Shown: positions 39,327 through 47,783, counted from the stretch's first letter. The stretch is DNA of 64,000 nt from Porticoccus sp. (GCA_002733125.1 NVUM01000005.1:36076-100075), one strand, 5' to 3'. The notes: a model not told the origin generated them from the letters alone. Program-made: numbers and translations.

Positions 39327-39608
39327 TTAAAATGTCGGTTTTTCCCTTGGCGGCGTGTACGGCACCTCTCCATCACCGAGAAACGCCTTGGTATTGGCCA
39401 CCCCAACGATATTGCAGAGTTCATCACCCAGCTTTGCACGGTTGATCCGACACTGCTCACGCAGCTCCTTACGTCGCTCGGGGTTGGCCAGCAGCGATTC
39501 CACCGTATCGGTGAGAGGCACATCAGCGGATGGCTCTTCAGTCGAAGCGGACTTCTCGCCGCAGGCACTCAACAGAACGACAAACAGCAATAGGCTTAAA
39601 CGCTTCAT
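39327..39608 (-). CDS. EexN-like entry-exclusion lipoprotein
   Basis: This 93-residue protein starts MKRLSLLLFVVLLSACGEKS with a lipobox LSAC, so it should be a lipoprotein with the mature Cys at residue 16. The TVESLLANPERRKELREQC segment (about residues 35-53) and a further Cys downstream fit the EexN family, which blocks redundant transfer into cells already holding the element. I chose the start at 39608 by the lipobox and a GGGAGA site 9 nt upstream; a longer frame running into traR is not used. It begins 2 nt after the traR stop and is likely cotranscribed with it. The usual trbK position between trbJ and trbL is empty, so this may be the element's exclusion protein. Confidence 0.8.
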   Translation of the reverse strand: MKRLSLLLFVVLLSACGEKSASTEEPSADVPLTDTVESLLANPERRKELREQCRINRAKLGDELCNIVGVANTKAFLGDGEVPYTPPREKPTF

Positions 39609-39610
39609 GA

Positions 39611-40546
39611 TCAATTTTCTCCCATGGTATCGGATGTGAATGAGTCCCCCTCGTGCGAGGGATCGCCGCTTATCGGAGTGACGCGCCCAATAAATCTTCG
39701 AAGGGTTTCGGATGGCTCGGAATCCCGCCGCAACAACCAGGTTGTTAGCACCTGTGATCGTCCCGCCAGAGGCCTGGCCACCACCTCCTCTCGACGGGAC
39801 GCGGCGAGGTGAGAAGCGCCCACCAGTGCCAGCGCATATCCTGCCGCCACCAGCGTCAGCATCAGGTCGTGGGAGGAAACCTGCTCCACTACCAAAGGCT
39901 CCCGGTCCGCGCTGCGCAGGATACGACGGATCTGATGGCAGTGGCCTTCGCATGACAGGGGATCGCAGGCGACCAGCGGATGACGCAGCACCTCGTCCAG
40001 CGGTATGCGCTGGTAGGCCAACAGCGGGTGCCTGGCCGGCACCGCCACGACAAGAGGGTCACTCCAAGCTGGCACCGCCACAATGCCATCCCCGACCTCG
40101 GCGGACTGTGCGAAGCCCACATCATAAAGATCTTCGTGCAGGCCCCTGAGCTGTTGCCCCAACGGCACCTCAAACAGGCGAATATCCACTTGCGGCTCCT
40201 CCTCTCGACTCTGGGCCAATAGCGCCGTGAGACGCGGAGGCGTAATGCCGTCGGACAGCGCCACGCGCAATTGGTCATGGAAGCCTGCGGCGGCAGCTTG
40301 CACACTGCCCCGCGCCTGATCCAGTGCAGTAAAGACACGCGGCACATGTTTCAAAAACAGTTGACCGGCCCGCGTCAACCTCGTACTGCGGGTGGTTCGG
40401 TTAAACAGGCGAACCCCGAGCTCTTCCTCAAGCTCCTTTATCGCCCGGGACAAAGGCGACTGCTCGATATGCAGGCGTTCCGCCGCACGAGCGAAATGCA
40501 ATTCTTCAGCGACAGCGAGAAAGCAGCGCAAATGACGTAGCTCCAT
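39611..40546 (-). CDS. traR: LysR-type regulator, TraR of Tn4371-like ICEs
   Basis: This 311-residue LysR-family protein has an N-terminal HTH (MELRHLRCFLAVAEELHFAR, then IEQSPLSRAIKELEEELGVR, to about residue 50) and a regular effector-binding domain to about residue 295. Tn4371-type ICEs carry a LysR regulator called traR next to the relaxase, and this one matches in place. It probably controls transfer genes; the effector is unknown. The EexN-like gene follows 2 nt after its stop. It is not related to MetR at 22 kb beyond the family level. Confidence 0.72.
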   Translation of the reverse strand: MELRHLRCFLAVAEELHFARAAERLHIEQSPLSRAIKELEEELGVRLFNRTTRSTRLTRAGQLFLKHVPRVFTALDQARGSVQAAAAGFHDQLRVALSDGITPPRLTALLAQSREEEPQVDIRLFEVPLGQQLRGLHEDLYDVGFAQSAEVGDGIVAVPAWSDPLVVAVPARHPLLAYQRIPLDEVLRHPLVACDPLSCEGHCHQIRRILRSADREPLVVEQVSSHDLMLTLVAAGYALALVGASHLAASRREEVVARPLAGRSQVLTTWLLRRDSEPSETLRRFIGRVTPISGDPSHEGDSFTSDTMGEN

Positions 40547-40843
40547 GCGAATAATTCCATTTTTCAGCTTTTCCGTTTGTCAGTCTATTCCTGTAAAAAG
40601 ATGCCCGGCATGGCGGCGCCAACCCGAAAATTTGTTAGAGCCTGTATCTCCTTCACAAAGTACCTGGTTGAGAAAACTTAAGGTTCCGACAGATTGGCAG
40701 AGGCTGTGTTTCCAGTTTCTTGACCGACTCCATGTCCTTCACTTAATTACCGCGAACAGATACGACAAAACTCATACGATAATGATTCTCATTATATTAA
40801 AAGTATTTAAATAGAGGCAACTCTCGTTGTATCATGGCATGGA
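40547..40843. promoter_or_regulatory. traR upstream region with a Fur-box-like palindrome
   Basis: This 297-bp non-coding stretch lies upstream of traR and downstream of the relaxase gene. At 40778-40796 it contains GATAATGATTCTCATTAT plus one base, which agrees with the 19-bp Fur consensus at 16 positions by my count. The surrounding 40 bp are very AT-rich. The site is about 230 bp from the traR start, farther than usual for a Fur operator. A small plus-strand frame here shows no sign of being a gene. Confidence 0.5.
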
Positions 40844-42793
40844 TTAACCAAAACTAAGACCGCGCCCCCGACCAAGTTCCCAGCTGACAAAATTTCCCCG
40901 CACCACAGCCGACAGCGACCGCCCCAGTCGTTGTTCAATCACCGGTTTCCAGGGGACCAGGCTGAAACCCATTCCATCGTCCAGCATGGCAAAGCGGCCG
41001 CTGGTGAGCATCAGACTGCGGCGGTAGATGCCGCTGATACGCTCGCCTTCGGCGGGCTGCCGATACTCCAGGGCGGTTTCCGCCGCGATACCTTCCGCTA
41101 CTTTCGCCAGTTCCTTGTTGCGCAGTGTTGACAGCAGATTGCGAGCAAGGATAACGCGACGGCCTCGTTTCTCCGCCAGGCCTTCTTCCACCAGGAAATC
41201 AGCTCGCTGTTGCAGGGCCTTGCCAACCTCGGTACCGAAGCCCTGGCCACCACCGACATTCCTACCATCAATCAGTTGCTGGTCCAACCAGGTGGCACCT
41301 ATCGCCCGGGCTTGGCGCTCGATGGACAGGTGGGATTTCAGGGTCACGGCAATACCACCACTACGCTGTCGATCATATTGGCGACCCTGCTCTGGCAGAT
41401 CGGCTGGGACCCGCCAGACGTCGTCGCCCAGGCGCTCCACAATGCCAGCGCGGCGCAAGGCTTCCAGCCGGCGGCGATGGGAGGTCACAACCTCTTCAGT
41501 ATCGCCACTATTCAGGGTTCCACTTCGCTGAATCCGGTGAGTGTCCAGACGGTACAAACCCTCCTCGGCCAGTACGGCAATATCTCGATCCACGGCGCGG
41601 ACTTTGCCGACACCTGTTGCTTCAACCACGGCACCCACGGGGAACTCTCCCAGTTCCACCTTGGCAGGCAACGCTACGTAATGCGCCTTGCCGTCGACGC
41701 CATCGAGCACAAGATAGCCACGGTCATTCAATTCGTCGGCGAGACCCTTGGCAGCGACACGACCGATGATAGGACTGGCGTCTTCAGTCGGTTCGAACAC
41801 ATCCAGTTCACATTGCCTTCCGCTCATGGCTCGCTGCATGGTACGGATGATATCGCCCCGCTCTCCCATGGATCGTAAAGTCCGTTCGGCCTCCGGATGG
41901 ATCATCCAGCCGCCGGGCTGCCGTTCGCTCGCCAGGCCCATACGCTGCAGACGCTGCAGCCGACCTATCAATAAAAGGCGCTGACGTTTCAGGTGTGACT
42001 CAGCAAGCTTTTGCATATCGAGCAGGCCGTCCTCTGCCTCGCGCTTCAGGGTGCGATCTAGACCGGTCCAGCGATCCTGCTCAACCTCGTGTTGCATACT
42101 GCGCTGGATCTCCAGTTCGGTACGCGGCCCCAGCCATTCGGTGGCCAGTTCGCAGGCGCGTCGCCGCATGCCGTCGGCAATATAGTCACGCGAGATAATC
42201 AGGTCTTTGCCCTGATCATCCCGGCCCCTCAAAACGATATGGGCATGGGGGTTGTCGGTGTTCCAGTGATCCACCGCCACCCAGTCCAGTTGTGTGCCCA
42301 GATCCTGCTCCATGCGTTGCATCAGGTCGCGGGTATAGCGGTGCAGGTCTTCCAGCTCCGCCGCATCCTCGGGTGAAACAATAAAGCGGAACTGATGGCG
42401 ATCCTTACGGCCGCGCTGCTCGAAGTCGGAGAGGTCGGCATCGTCACTCAGGGCACTGTAGGCTCTGCCCTTTTGCCCATCACGGCCCACGCCTTCTCGC
42501 TCGATATAGCGCAGATGAGTGATGGTGGAACGCTTCCCCGCTTTGGAGAGCTTCACCAGCCGGGTCTTGATGGTGACGCGCCGGGCATTGGGCGCCAGGG
42601 ACTGCCCGGCAAAGCGGGCGGCAACATGGCCACGGCCCAGTCGCGCCCCTGGACGGCCACCTCCCTTGCGAGCCCGGGACCCCGCCTTGCTGGCTTGCTT
42701 GATGACCGAGTTGATAAAGGTTTGGCCGCGATTTTTCGGTGCGTTGGGCCTGACCTTGAACTGCTCGCCCTCGTCATTGCGGCGCCGGCTCAT
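40844..42793 (-). CDS. DUF3363-type relaxase (VirD2-like)
   Basis: This 649-residue relaxase nicks oriT and carries the transferred strand. The start is at 42793 (MSRRRNDEGEQF) because GGAGG lies just upstream; a GTG 26 codons earlier is not favoured. An N-terminal basic region is followed by the relaxase domain with KSTITHLRYIEREG-like residues (about 85-100), HQFRFIVSPEDA (about 133-144) and the metal-binding HWNTDNPHAHIVLRG (about 176-190), containing the HxH signature. The C-terminal half is the DUF3363 region. Such relaxases are the standard in Tn4371-type ICEs. About 400 bp upstream is gene-free and likely contains oriT. Confidence 0.9.
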   Translation of the reverse strand: MSRRRNDEGEQFKVRPNAPKNRGQTFINSVIKQASKAGSRARKGGGRPGARLGRGHVAARFAGQSLAPNARRVTIKTRLVKLSKAGKRSTITHLRYIEREGVGRDGQKGRAYSALSDDADLSDFEQRGRKDRHQFRFIVSPEDAAELEDLHRYTRDLMQRMEQDLGTQLDWVAVDHWNTDNPHAHIVLRGRDDQGKDLIISRDYIADGMRRRACELATEWLGPRTELEIQRSMQHEVEQDRWTGLDRTLKREAEDGLLDMQKLAESHLKRQRLLLIGRLQRLQRMGLASERQPGGWMIHPEAERTLRSMGERGDIIRTMQRAMSGRQCELDVFEPTEDASPIIGRVAAKGLADELNDRGYLVLDGVDGKAHYVALPAKVELGEFPVGAVVEATGVGKVRAVDRDIAVLAEEGLYRLDTHRIQRSGTLNSGDTEEVVTSHRRRLEALRRAGIVERLGDDVWRVPADLPEQGRQYDRQRSGGIAVTLKSHLSIERQARAIGATWLDQQLIDGRNVGGGQGFGTEVGKALQQRADFLVEEGLAEKRGRRVILARNLLSTLRNKELAKVAEGIAAETALEYRQPAEGERISGIYRRSLMLTSGRFAMLDDGMGFSLVPWKPVIEQRLGRSLSAVVRGNFVSWELGRGRGLSFG

Positions 42794-43199
42794 GGGGAAC
42801 CTCCAGCGAAGTCCAGCAAAAGGGGGCGCAAGTGACACGCGGCTATACCAGTGCGGACGTGACATTGGCACTTTTCACGGCACGCTCCCCGCCCCAGGCG
42901 CGTGCCGCATCCACCCCATGTGCAGACTGCCTTTTCGCGCACCAAAGTGCCGCGACCTTTTATCTTGCCCTGCATCTTTCCCCGCCCTGAAAGCTCGGGG
43001 ATGCGATACCCCGGCGACGCTGCAATGTGTGACAGCCGGTCGCTGGCGAGCGTCGGCCCCACCAACGGTGGAGGACGCTCGGGGCAAGATATCTGCACAG
43101 GGGACTGCCACATTACGTTCGGTGCAATTACACTGTTGCGACAGCGGCACAGACGCGAAACGTGTATGGAAATTGTTCCAACTTGCGCTTTCACGCTGG
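42794..43199. other. Gene-free region upstream of the relaxase, candidate oriT
   Basis: This 406-bp stretch between traF and the relaxase gene has no credible gene. It holds a strong interrupted hairpin at 43047-43081: CGAGCGTC pairs with GACGCTCG and the inner CCACC with GGTGG around AAC. Right beside it (43083-43092) the sequence GCAAGATATC reads on the minus strand as TATCTTGC, which matches the P-type nick-site consensus YATCCTGY at seven of eight positions. Inverted repeat next to a nick-like sequence, upstream of the relaxase gene, is what oriT looks like. The inverted repeat lies on the opposite side of nic compared with RP4 if the minus strand is nicked, so strand and site are uncertain. 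Confidence 0.4.
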
Positions 43200-43754
43200 T
43201 CACTCCAGGTCGAATCGGTGGGCCACACCGATCACGTTTGCCCTATCGATCGGACCAAAATAGCGGCTGTCGAAGGAGGCCGGATTGGTGGTGCTGAGCA
43301 GGAATAGCTCGCCCTCATCAAGCTGACGGCAGTGCGTCCAGGAAGGCAGTGGACGTGCCTGTGCATCAATGAGCAACACGTGGGCTACCGGTACACTATC
43401 AATGTACAAAGTCCCGCCCACTATGCAGACATGCTGTGGTGCCATTGCACCGACCCGCTTCAGCAGCGGGACATCCAAAGGCAGGTAGCCACGTTGATCC
43501 GCCAATACCGCAACAGCATCAGGCAAATCAACCAACACAATGCTGTCCACCGGTATCGCATTTACGTCCGTACCAAGCAGTGTTATGTGATACCAGCCGA
43601 TCGGCACACTGTCAGAGGCGTTGTAGACCACCCGTGCTTTTGACGGCGTGAATGCCGCCCAGACCAGTACTGCCAAACCGGCTGCCATTAGCACCAGAAC
43701 AGTGACACACGCCAAGCGTCGTGAACGGGAGTTCACAGCAGATATCAGTGTCAA
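43200..43754 (-). CDS. traF: TraF, S26-family conjugative peptidase
   Basis: TraF is the signal-peptidase-like enzyme that matures, and in RP4 cyclises, the TrbC pilin. The 184-residue protein has one N-terminal membrane helix (about residues 15-35, ACVTVLVLMAAGLAVLVWAA), the catalytic Ser region ASDSVPIGWY (about 46-55) and the catalytic Lys in LLKRVGAM (about 99-106). It overlaps the DUF2840 gene by 4 bp and its end borders the candidate oriT region. Confidence 0.9.
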   Translation of the reverse strand: MTLISAVNSRSRRLACVTVLVLMAAGLAVLVWAAFTPSKARVVYNASDSVPIGWYHITLLGTDVNAIPVDSIVLVDLPDAVAVLADQRGYLPLDVPLLKRVGAMAPQHVCIVGGTLYIDSVPVAHVLLIDAQARPLPSWTHCRQLDEGELFLLSTTNPASFDSRYFGPIDRANVIGVAHRFDLE

Positions 43755-44284
43755 TGCAGCGCCCTCCCCGCCAACCAGGCTGCATGACGGTCGGCGTCGT
43801 AATCGGGTAGCGGCTCTCGTGCGGCGAGGCGATTACTCAACAAGCGCCAATACGTCGGAGAGACATCAGCAGGCTCAATGCACTGCGCCTCAATGGCATC
43901 GATCTGTAACAAGACGGCGCGCACATTTCGCTCACCCTCGGCGTTCAGCAGGATGTGTACGCCGGGACGCACACCGCGCACCCGTTGCATACCCTCTTCC
44001 GGTCGACCGCTTTGCAGTACCATCAGTTGCCAACGTGTGGTGCCGTAATCGTTCGACTCCCAACGAATCCGACAAAACAGTTGCGCCGGGGGAAACACCG
44101 CGCAGCGTCGCCAGCGGTCGACCTGGTGAACGCGCAATGGGCAACCGAAGCGCAGGTACAGGTTGATACGTTGCTCAACATAGAGCAGCGAGACGCGGGT
44201 CAAGGGTGCGTCGTCATTCGGCGCAGTGAACGCCCGAGGCGGCATCAACGGCAAGCTGTTCGTGGGTGACTCGTCCAGCATCAT
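43751..44284 (-). CDS. DUF2840 protein
   Basis: This 177-residue protein belongs to DUF2840, found between parA and traF in Tn4371-type ICEs. The core is VEQRINLYLRFG (about residues 36-47), RWRRCAVFPPAQLFCRIRW and the C-terminal SPTYWRLLSNRLAAREPLPD. Function is unknown. It overlaps the small partition protein and traF by 4 bp each, so it is part of the parA-traF operon. Confidence 0.8.
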   Translation of the reverse strand: MMLDESPTNSLPLMPPRAFTAPNDDAPLTRVSLLYVEQRINLYLRFGCPLRVHQVDRWRRCAVFPPAQLFCRIRWESNDYGTTRWQLMVLQSGRPEEGMQRVRGVRPGVHILLNAEGERNVRAVLLQIDAIEAQCIEPADVSPTYWRLLSNRLAAREPLPDYDADRHAAWLAGRALH

Positions 44285-44532
44285 GCGCCCTCCTCCGGAA
44301 ACTCGCGCTCCAGCAATGCGCGCAGCAATTCCGCCACCGTGGTGTTCCGGGTGAAGGCCGACACCTTGATACGGGCGCGCATCGCCGGCGTCACATCCAG
44401 TGTCAGCCGGGCGGTGTAGAGTTCTCCCTTTTGCACGGCGTTGGCATCACCCTGGCGTATCCAGGCTTCGGCATTGGGATCGACCGGCGGACGTGCGCCG
44501 ATGGCAACGCGTTTGCCGCCTTTTCCACTCAT
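44281..44532 (-). CDS. Small ribbon-helix-helix partition partner of ParA
   Basis: This 83-residue protein has a basic N-terminus (GKGGKRVAIGARPPVDPNAE) and a ribbon-helix-helix-like C-terminal half (YTARLTLDVTPAMRARIKVS, about residues 39-58, then TVAELLRALLEREF). Its start overlaps the parA stop by 4 bp. Such proteins act as the DNA-binding partner (ParG/ParB-like) of Walker-type ParA in ICE and plasmid partition systems. The centromere site is not identified. Confidence 0.7.
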   Translation of the reverse strand: MSGKGGKRVAIGARPPVDPNAEAWIRQGDANAVQKGELYTARLTLDVTPAMRARIKVSAFTRNTTVAELLRALLEREFPEEGA

Positions 44533-45167
44533 GGCATCCTCCGCAGCAGTTCATCGACCAAAGCGCCGATCTCCCGGGCCGCCATACTGTCCGGTGCGGT
44601 CTCCCGGGCTAGGCGACCTGCTGCCACACTGTCGGCAAAGGCGATACGCTGGCACACCTCGGAAGCCAATGCAGGGAACGGTTGTTCGTCCAATGTCCCG
44701 CGGGCTTCTCGGCCGATCACCGTGCGCACCACGCGCCGGTTGATCACAAAGGCTGCGGACAAATGTGGCTGGAACACCTGTGCCTCGCGGATCAGCGCCA
44801 CCATCTCGCCACTGGCCCACAGATCGTAGGGACTGGGTTGCACGGGGATCAGCACCTGCTCTGCAGCCATCAGTGCGGAGCGGGCGATGGCGGCAATGCG
44901 AGGCGGGCCATCGATAACAATGTGATCGCAACGCCGGGCAAGCTCCGGCGCCTCCTGGTGCAGGGTTTCCCGGGCCAGCCCCACCGCGCTGAATAAACGG
45001 GGCAGCCCTTGCTGGCTGCGCCGCTGCGTCCAGTCCAGGGCGGAGCCTTGGGGATCGGCATCCAGCAGGATGACCTGTTGACCGCGCAGTGCGAGCTCCC
45101 CGGCGATATGGGTGGCAAGTGTGGTCTTGCCCACACCGCCCTTTTGGTTGAGCAGGGCGATGATCAT
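44529..45167 (-). CDS. parA: ParA-type partition ATPase
   Basis: This 212-residue ParA/MinD-family ATPase begins MIIALLNQKGGVGKTTLATH, with the deviant Walker A KGGVGKTT at residues 9-16 and DADPQGSALDW (about 38-48). I start at 45167, where the family N-terminus begins; an upstream in-frame ATG would add 19 residues of poor quality. It stabilises the excised circular form of the element. Genes for the partner protein, DUF2840 and TraF follow with 4-bp overlaps. The iteron-like repeats and AT-rich segment lie immediately upstream. Confidence 0.9.
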   Translation of the reverse strand: MIIALLNQKGGVGKTTLATHIAGELALRGQQVILLDADPQGSALDWTQRRSQQGLPRLFSAVGLARETLHQEAPELARRCDHIVIDGPPRIAAIARSALMAAEQVLIPVQPSPYDLWASGEMVALIREAQVFQPHLSAAFVINRRVVRTVIGREARGTLDEQPFPALASEVCQRIAFADSVAAGRLARETAPDSMAAREIGALVDELLRRMP

Positions 45168-45237
45168 GGTGCGACCCTCCCCGATGCGTCGCACCGTTTG
45201 GGGAAACCTGTTCGACTTATCCACTGCCCCAAGGGGT

Positions 45238-45391
45238 AAGTAAATGTTAAATAAAGATATTGATTGTTAGGTATTACGTTAGGAAGAAGCACAAGCCCCG
45301 TGGTCATTGAGCTGGCGGAGAATGCGTACGCCTGATGGCACGAGCTGCTTGCGCCCGATAGCACGAAGGCCAGTACGCCCGATAGCACGAG
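45238..45391. other. Candidate vegetative origin: AT-rich stretch plus three iteron-like repeats
   Basis: Three 18-bp direct repeats lie at 45327-45344 (TACGCCTGATGGCACGAG), 45350-45367 (TGCGCCCGATAGCACGAA) and 45374-45391 (TACGCCCGATAGCACGAG), with starts 23-24 bp apart, about two DNA turns. Next to them (45238-45292) is an AT-rich run around TAAATGTTAAATAAAGATA. Repeats plus an AT-rich tract between repA and parA are what an iteron-type origin looks like. Replication of the excised form from here is inference. Confidence 0.65.
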
Positions 45392-45417
45392 CCCGTTCAC
45401 AGCTTGTCCCGCAGTTA

Positions 45418-46254
45418 TCAACGTGTCATGCGCGGCACAGGCCGAAAGACCAGGATTTCCGGCGAACCGGGTCGGCGTTCGATGGACAGCACGTACCCCG
45501 GCAGCGACTGTCGTGTCACCAGGGCGCGCAGATCGCAGGCAAAGTCGCTGGGCCGGGCCAGGCTGCCCGACTTGCGGTGCAGATACGGGAAATCGAAGCG
45601 CCATCCCTCGGGCTGGCGGCCGCCATGCTTGCGCACCAGGCGGTACAGCCAGCGCTCGATGCCGCCGGTCAGCCGGAAATACGCCGGATCGATGGTCAGC
45701 ACCAGGGCCTCGTCCAATACGCCAGCGAAGAACCAGTCCGCCAGGATCAGTTCGATGCCAAGCGGTCGTCCATGGACGTCCGCGCATTCCTTCCACTCGT
45801 TGATCCACGAGAAACGATGCAGGCGCCGCCCGGTGGTCTCGCGGATGGAGGTAGCCACCGTGGTGGATTGCAGGCGATCCAGCGCGGCCCTCAGGCGTTG
45901 GTAGTCGCGCCGCGATGTACCCCGCCCGATAAAGCGCAGGATCTCGTAGGGCGTAGCGCTCATTCGTCGTGATGGCCGGATACCTGCATCGCAGGCCTCG
46001 ACAATCTGGCTGGCCGCCCAGATCAGGATATCGGCATCCCAGATGGTGGCGATACCGTGCGCTCCTGTGCCCTCCACCCGCACGGTGACCGGCCCGGAGT
46101 GGAAATCGATGGGCACGGTGCGCCGCGACTTGGCCAGAGAAAAGAACGGATAGGCCATCAGGTCCTGGGCGTCGCGGATCGCCATCTCCCCCGGCAATGC
46201 GCGGAACAGATCGAGCTGTTCCCGCCCGCAGCCCGTGCTTGCGGAGCGCACCAT
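45418..46254 (-). CDS. repA: RepA-type replication initiator
   Basis: This 278-residue protein resembles the RepA (replication initiator A) family of Tn4371-type ICEs and broad-host-range plasmids: ALPGEMAIRDAQDLMAYPFF near residue 19, VEGTGAHGIATIWDADILIW (about 61-80), PYEILRFIGRGTSRRDY, and the RFSWINEW / LTIDPAYFRLTGGIERWLYR segments. Such initiators bind origin iterons to replicate the excised element. The three direct repeats just downstream of its stop are the likely target. The AlpA-like gene lies 14 nt upstream. Confidence 0.85.
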   Translation of the reverse strand: MVRSASTGCGREQLDLFRALPGEMAIRDAQDLMAYPFFSLAKSRRTVPIDFHSGPVTVRVEGTGAHGIATIWDADILIWAASQIVEACDAGIRPSRRMSATPYEILRFIGRGTSRRDYQRLRAALDRLQSTTVATSIRETTGRRLHRFSWINEWKECADVHGRPLGIELILADWFFAGVLDEALVLTIDPAYFRLTGGIERWLYRLVRKHGGRQPEGWRFDFPYLHRKSGSLARPSDFACDLRALVTRQSLPGYVLSIERRPGSPEILVFRPVPRMTR

Positions 46255-46268
46255 GATCGGACGTACGT

Positions 46269-46559
46269 TCAGCGTTCATGACGGCTGTCGCCGGCGTGGC
46301 GTTCGACATACTCGGGATCACAGGTCGCCTCGTAGCTGCGGGCATCGGCCCAGGCATCCAGGTCACTGACCGCGTACATCACCCTACGGCCGAATTTGCG
46401 AAATCGCGGGCCACCACCAATCACGCGCTGTTTTTCCAGCGTCCGTGGTGACAGGCGCAGGTAGTCCGCTGCCTCATCGTTGGTGAGATAGCGGGAAGGA
46501 GGAACGGCTTGCTGCATGGCAGCGGGGGCGGCAGAAGGCCGCAGTGGCGTGGGTCTCAT
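46269..46559 (-). CDS. AlpA-like helix-turn-helix protein
   Basis: This 96-residue protein has a MerR/AlpA-type HTH (RYLTNDEAADYLRLSPRTLE, then PRFRKFGRRVMYAVSDLDAW; about residues 23-75). I use the ATG at 46559 because GGAGA is 7 nt upstream; an ATG five codons earlier lacks a clear site. Proteins of this kind precede repA in Tn4371-type ICEs and may act as an excision factor or regulator. It probably shares a transcript with repA. Confidence 0.75.
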   Translation of the reverse strand: MRPTPLRPSAAPAAMQQAVPPSRYLTNDEAADYLRLSPRTLEKQRVIGGGPRFRKFGRRVMYAVSDLDAWADARSYEATCDPEYVERHAGDSRHER

Positions 46560-46642
46560 GACAGGGTTCTCCATCGGTCTTGGTCGGTGGCCACGTGGTT
46601 GTGGCCGGATGGAGACAGTCTGGAGAAAGCAGGACTTCCTGC

Positions 46643-47413
46643 TCAGGGACGATCTGTGGGTGAACCGGAACGTCCCCCTTCAAGGGGAGGCGATACCAGC
46701 TTGCGGTAGCCGCCCCGCATCAGGCCACGGCCGCGACGCACCAGCCGGCGCACCCGGGCACGGAGGGCACTGTCAGCATGCCATTCACGGGCAACGGTGG
46801 CCGCACCAAAAAGTACAGCGGCCACGGCGCGTAGGGACGCGCCTGCCAGAACACCGTCCAGAGCCTGCAGGGTGTGAAGCTCCAGCAGTTCGGTCGCCGA
46901 GGGACGTGCACAGGCCATCGCGTTCGTCACCGCCCCGGTCACCAATTTTTCGGCTTCATTGGCCAGATTGCGGCATGCCGAGGCGCGCGCCGCGCAAACG
47001 TAGGCCATGCCCTCCCCCAGGCTGGGTGCAATAGCCAGGCGCAGACAACTACCGGCCCAGCGCGTGGCCACCAGCAACCGGCGCCCGTCATGGACCAGGC
47101 GCTTGCGCCCGGGAAGCCGCCACAGGCCGAAGCCCTCGGCGTCGGGTGGCGGATCAAGATCGGGATGGAGTTGGATCATACCGGCGTGATCGGGACACCA
47201 CAGCGGTTGCGCGTCCCGCGCATCCAGGGCAGGATCTTCCAACAGGCGCAGCCCCCAGTGTGCCGCCGCATCAGCATGACGACGGCGGGACGTCCAGTCG
47301 CGCCGGTAGTCGGGGTGTCGACGCAGGTACTCCCAGGCCAGTGCTGGCCCATCGAGATACAGGACGTAGAGATAGGCGGCACCAGGGTGCCAGTGCTCGC
47401 CAGACTTGGCCAC
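46643..47413 (-). CDS. DUF2285-family ICE protein
   Basis: This 256-residue protein begins with a GTG codon 7 nt after GGAGGAG. The N-terminal part (GAAYLYVLYLDGPALAWEYL, then RRHPDYRRDW) and the C-terminal part (LHTLQALDGVLAGASLRAVA, about residues 180-199) match the transcriptional-regulator-like DUF2285 proteins found before the AlpA and repA genes in these ICEs. A Lys/Arg-rich HTH-like C-terminus suggests DNA binding. Its role is unknown. Confidence 0.72.
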   Translation of the reverse strand: MAKSGEHWHPGAAYLYVLYLDGPALAWEYLRRHPDYRRDWTSRRRHADAAAHWGLRLLEDPALDARDAQPLWCPDHAGMIQLHPDLDPPPDAEGFGLWRLPGRKRLVHDGRRLLVATRWAGSCLRLAIAPSLGEGMAYVCAARASACRNLANEAEKLVTGAVTNAMACARPSATELLELHTLQALDGVLAGASLRAVAAVLFGAATVAREWHADSALRARVRRLVRRGRGLMRGGYRKLVSPPLEGGRSGSPTDRP

Positions 47414-47783
47414 GACGCGGCTCCTCCCTGTCGTTCAGCGGGATACGTCGCGCGAAGTCGGCGGTTCTGGCGGAGGGAGCTACAGCGTTATCGGCGTACC
47501 ATCTTGCCCACTTCGTCAAGGGCGCGCGTCAAGTCCGATTGGCTCCGGGGCATTGTGCGGATCGTCCGAATGCGACGGCTGCGCGGAACCCTTTTCCACG
47601 CAGCACCGAATACCCTGCCCCATCTCGCCACAAACATCCTGACTCTTTTCGTCTTGGCTGCACTCTGCTGGAGCAACAATACGAAGTGTTGTGCCTGAGG
47701 TCTGGCGTCAGACCGAAAAAGTCACAAAAATCCCATCAAGGCAGTGCCGTTGCCAGCCCGCCATTGCGGGCTGGCAGGGCCGA
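47414..47783. other. Gene-free stretch with a hairpin terminator
   Basis: This 370-bp stretch separates the DUF2285 and DUF2958 genes. At 47751-47776 a perfect 11-bp stem (TGCCAGCCCGC with GCGGGCTGGCA, 4-nt loop) lies 8 nt after the DUF2958 stop; on the minus strand it is followed by T-rich stretches, so it is probably a terminator. A second small stem (GGTCTG/CAGACC) lies at 47698-47713. A minus-strand frame of 63 codons (47488-47679) has no recognisable features and I do not call it a gene. Confidence 0.6.

Noticed and set aside
40545-40814. Plus-strand frame upstream of traR
   Set aside because: It starts inside the traR start region and shows no domain or start signal.
45327-45391. CRISPR-like array
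   Set aside because: Only three short repeats with 5-6-bp gaps; the pattern is that of replication iterons, and no cas gene is present in the window.
47488-47679. Minus-strand frame of 63 codons between DUF2285 and DUF2958
   Set aside because: Very basic composition, no recognisable domain and no clear ribosome-binding site; left as non-coding.
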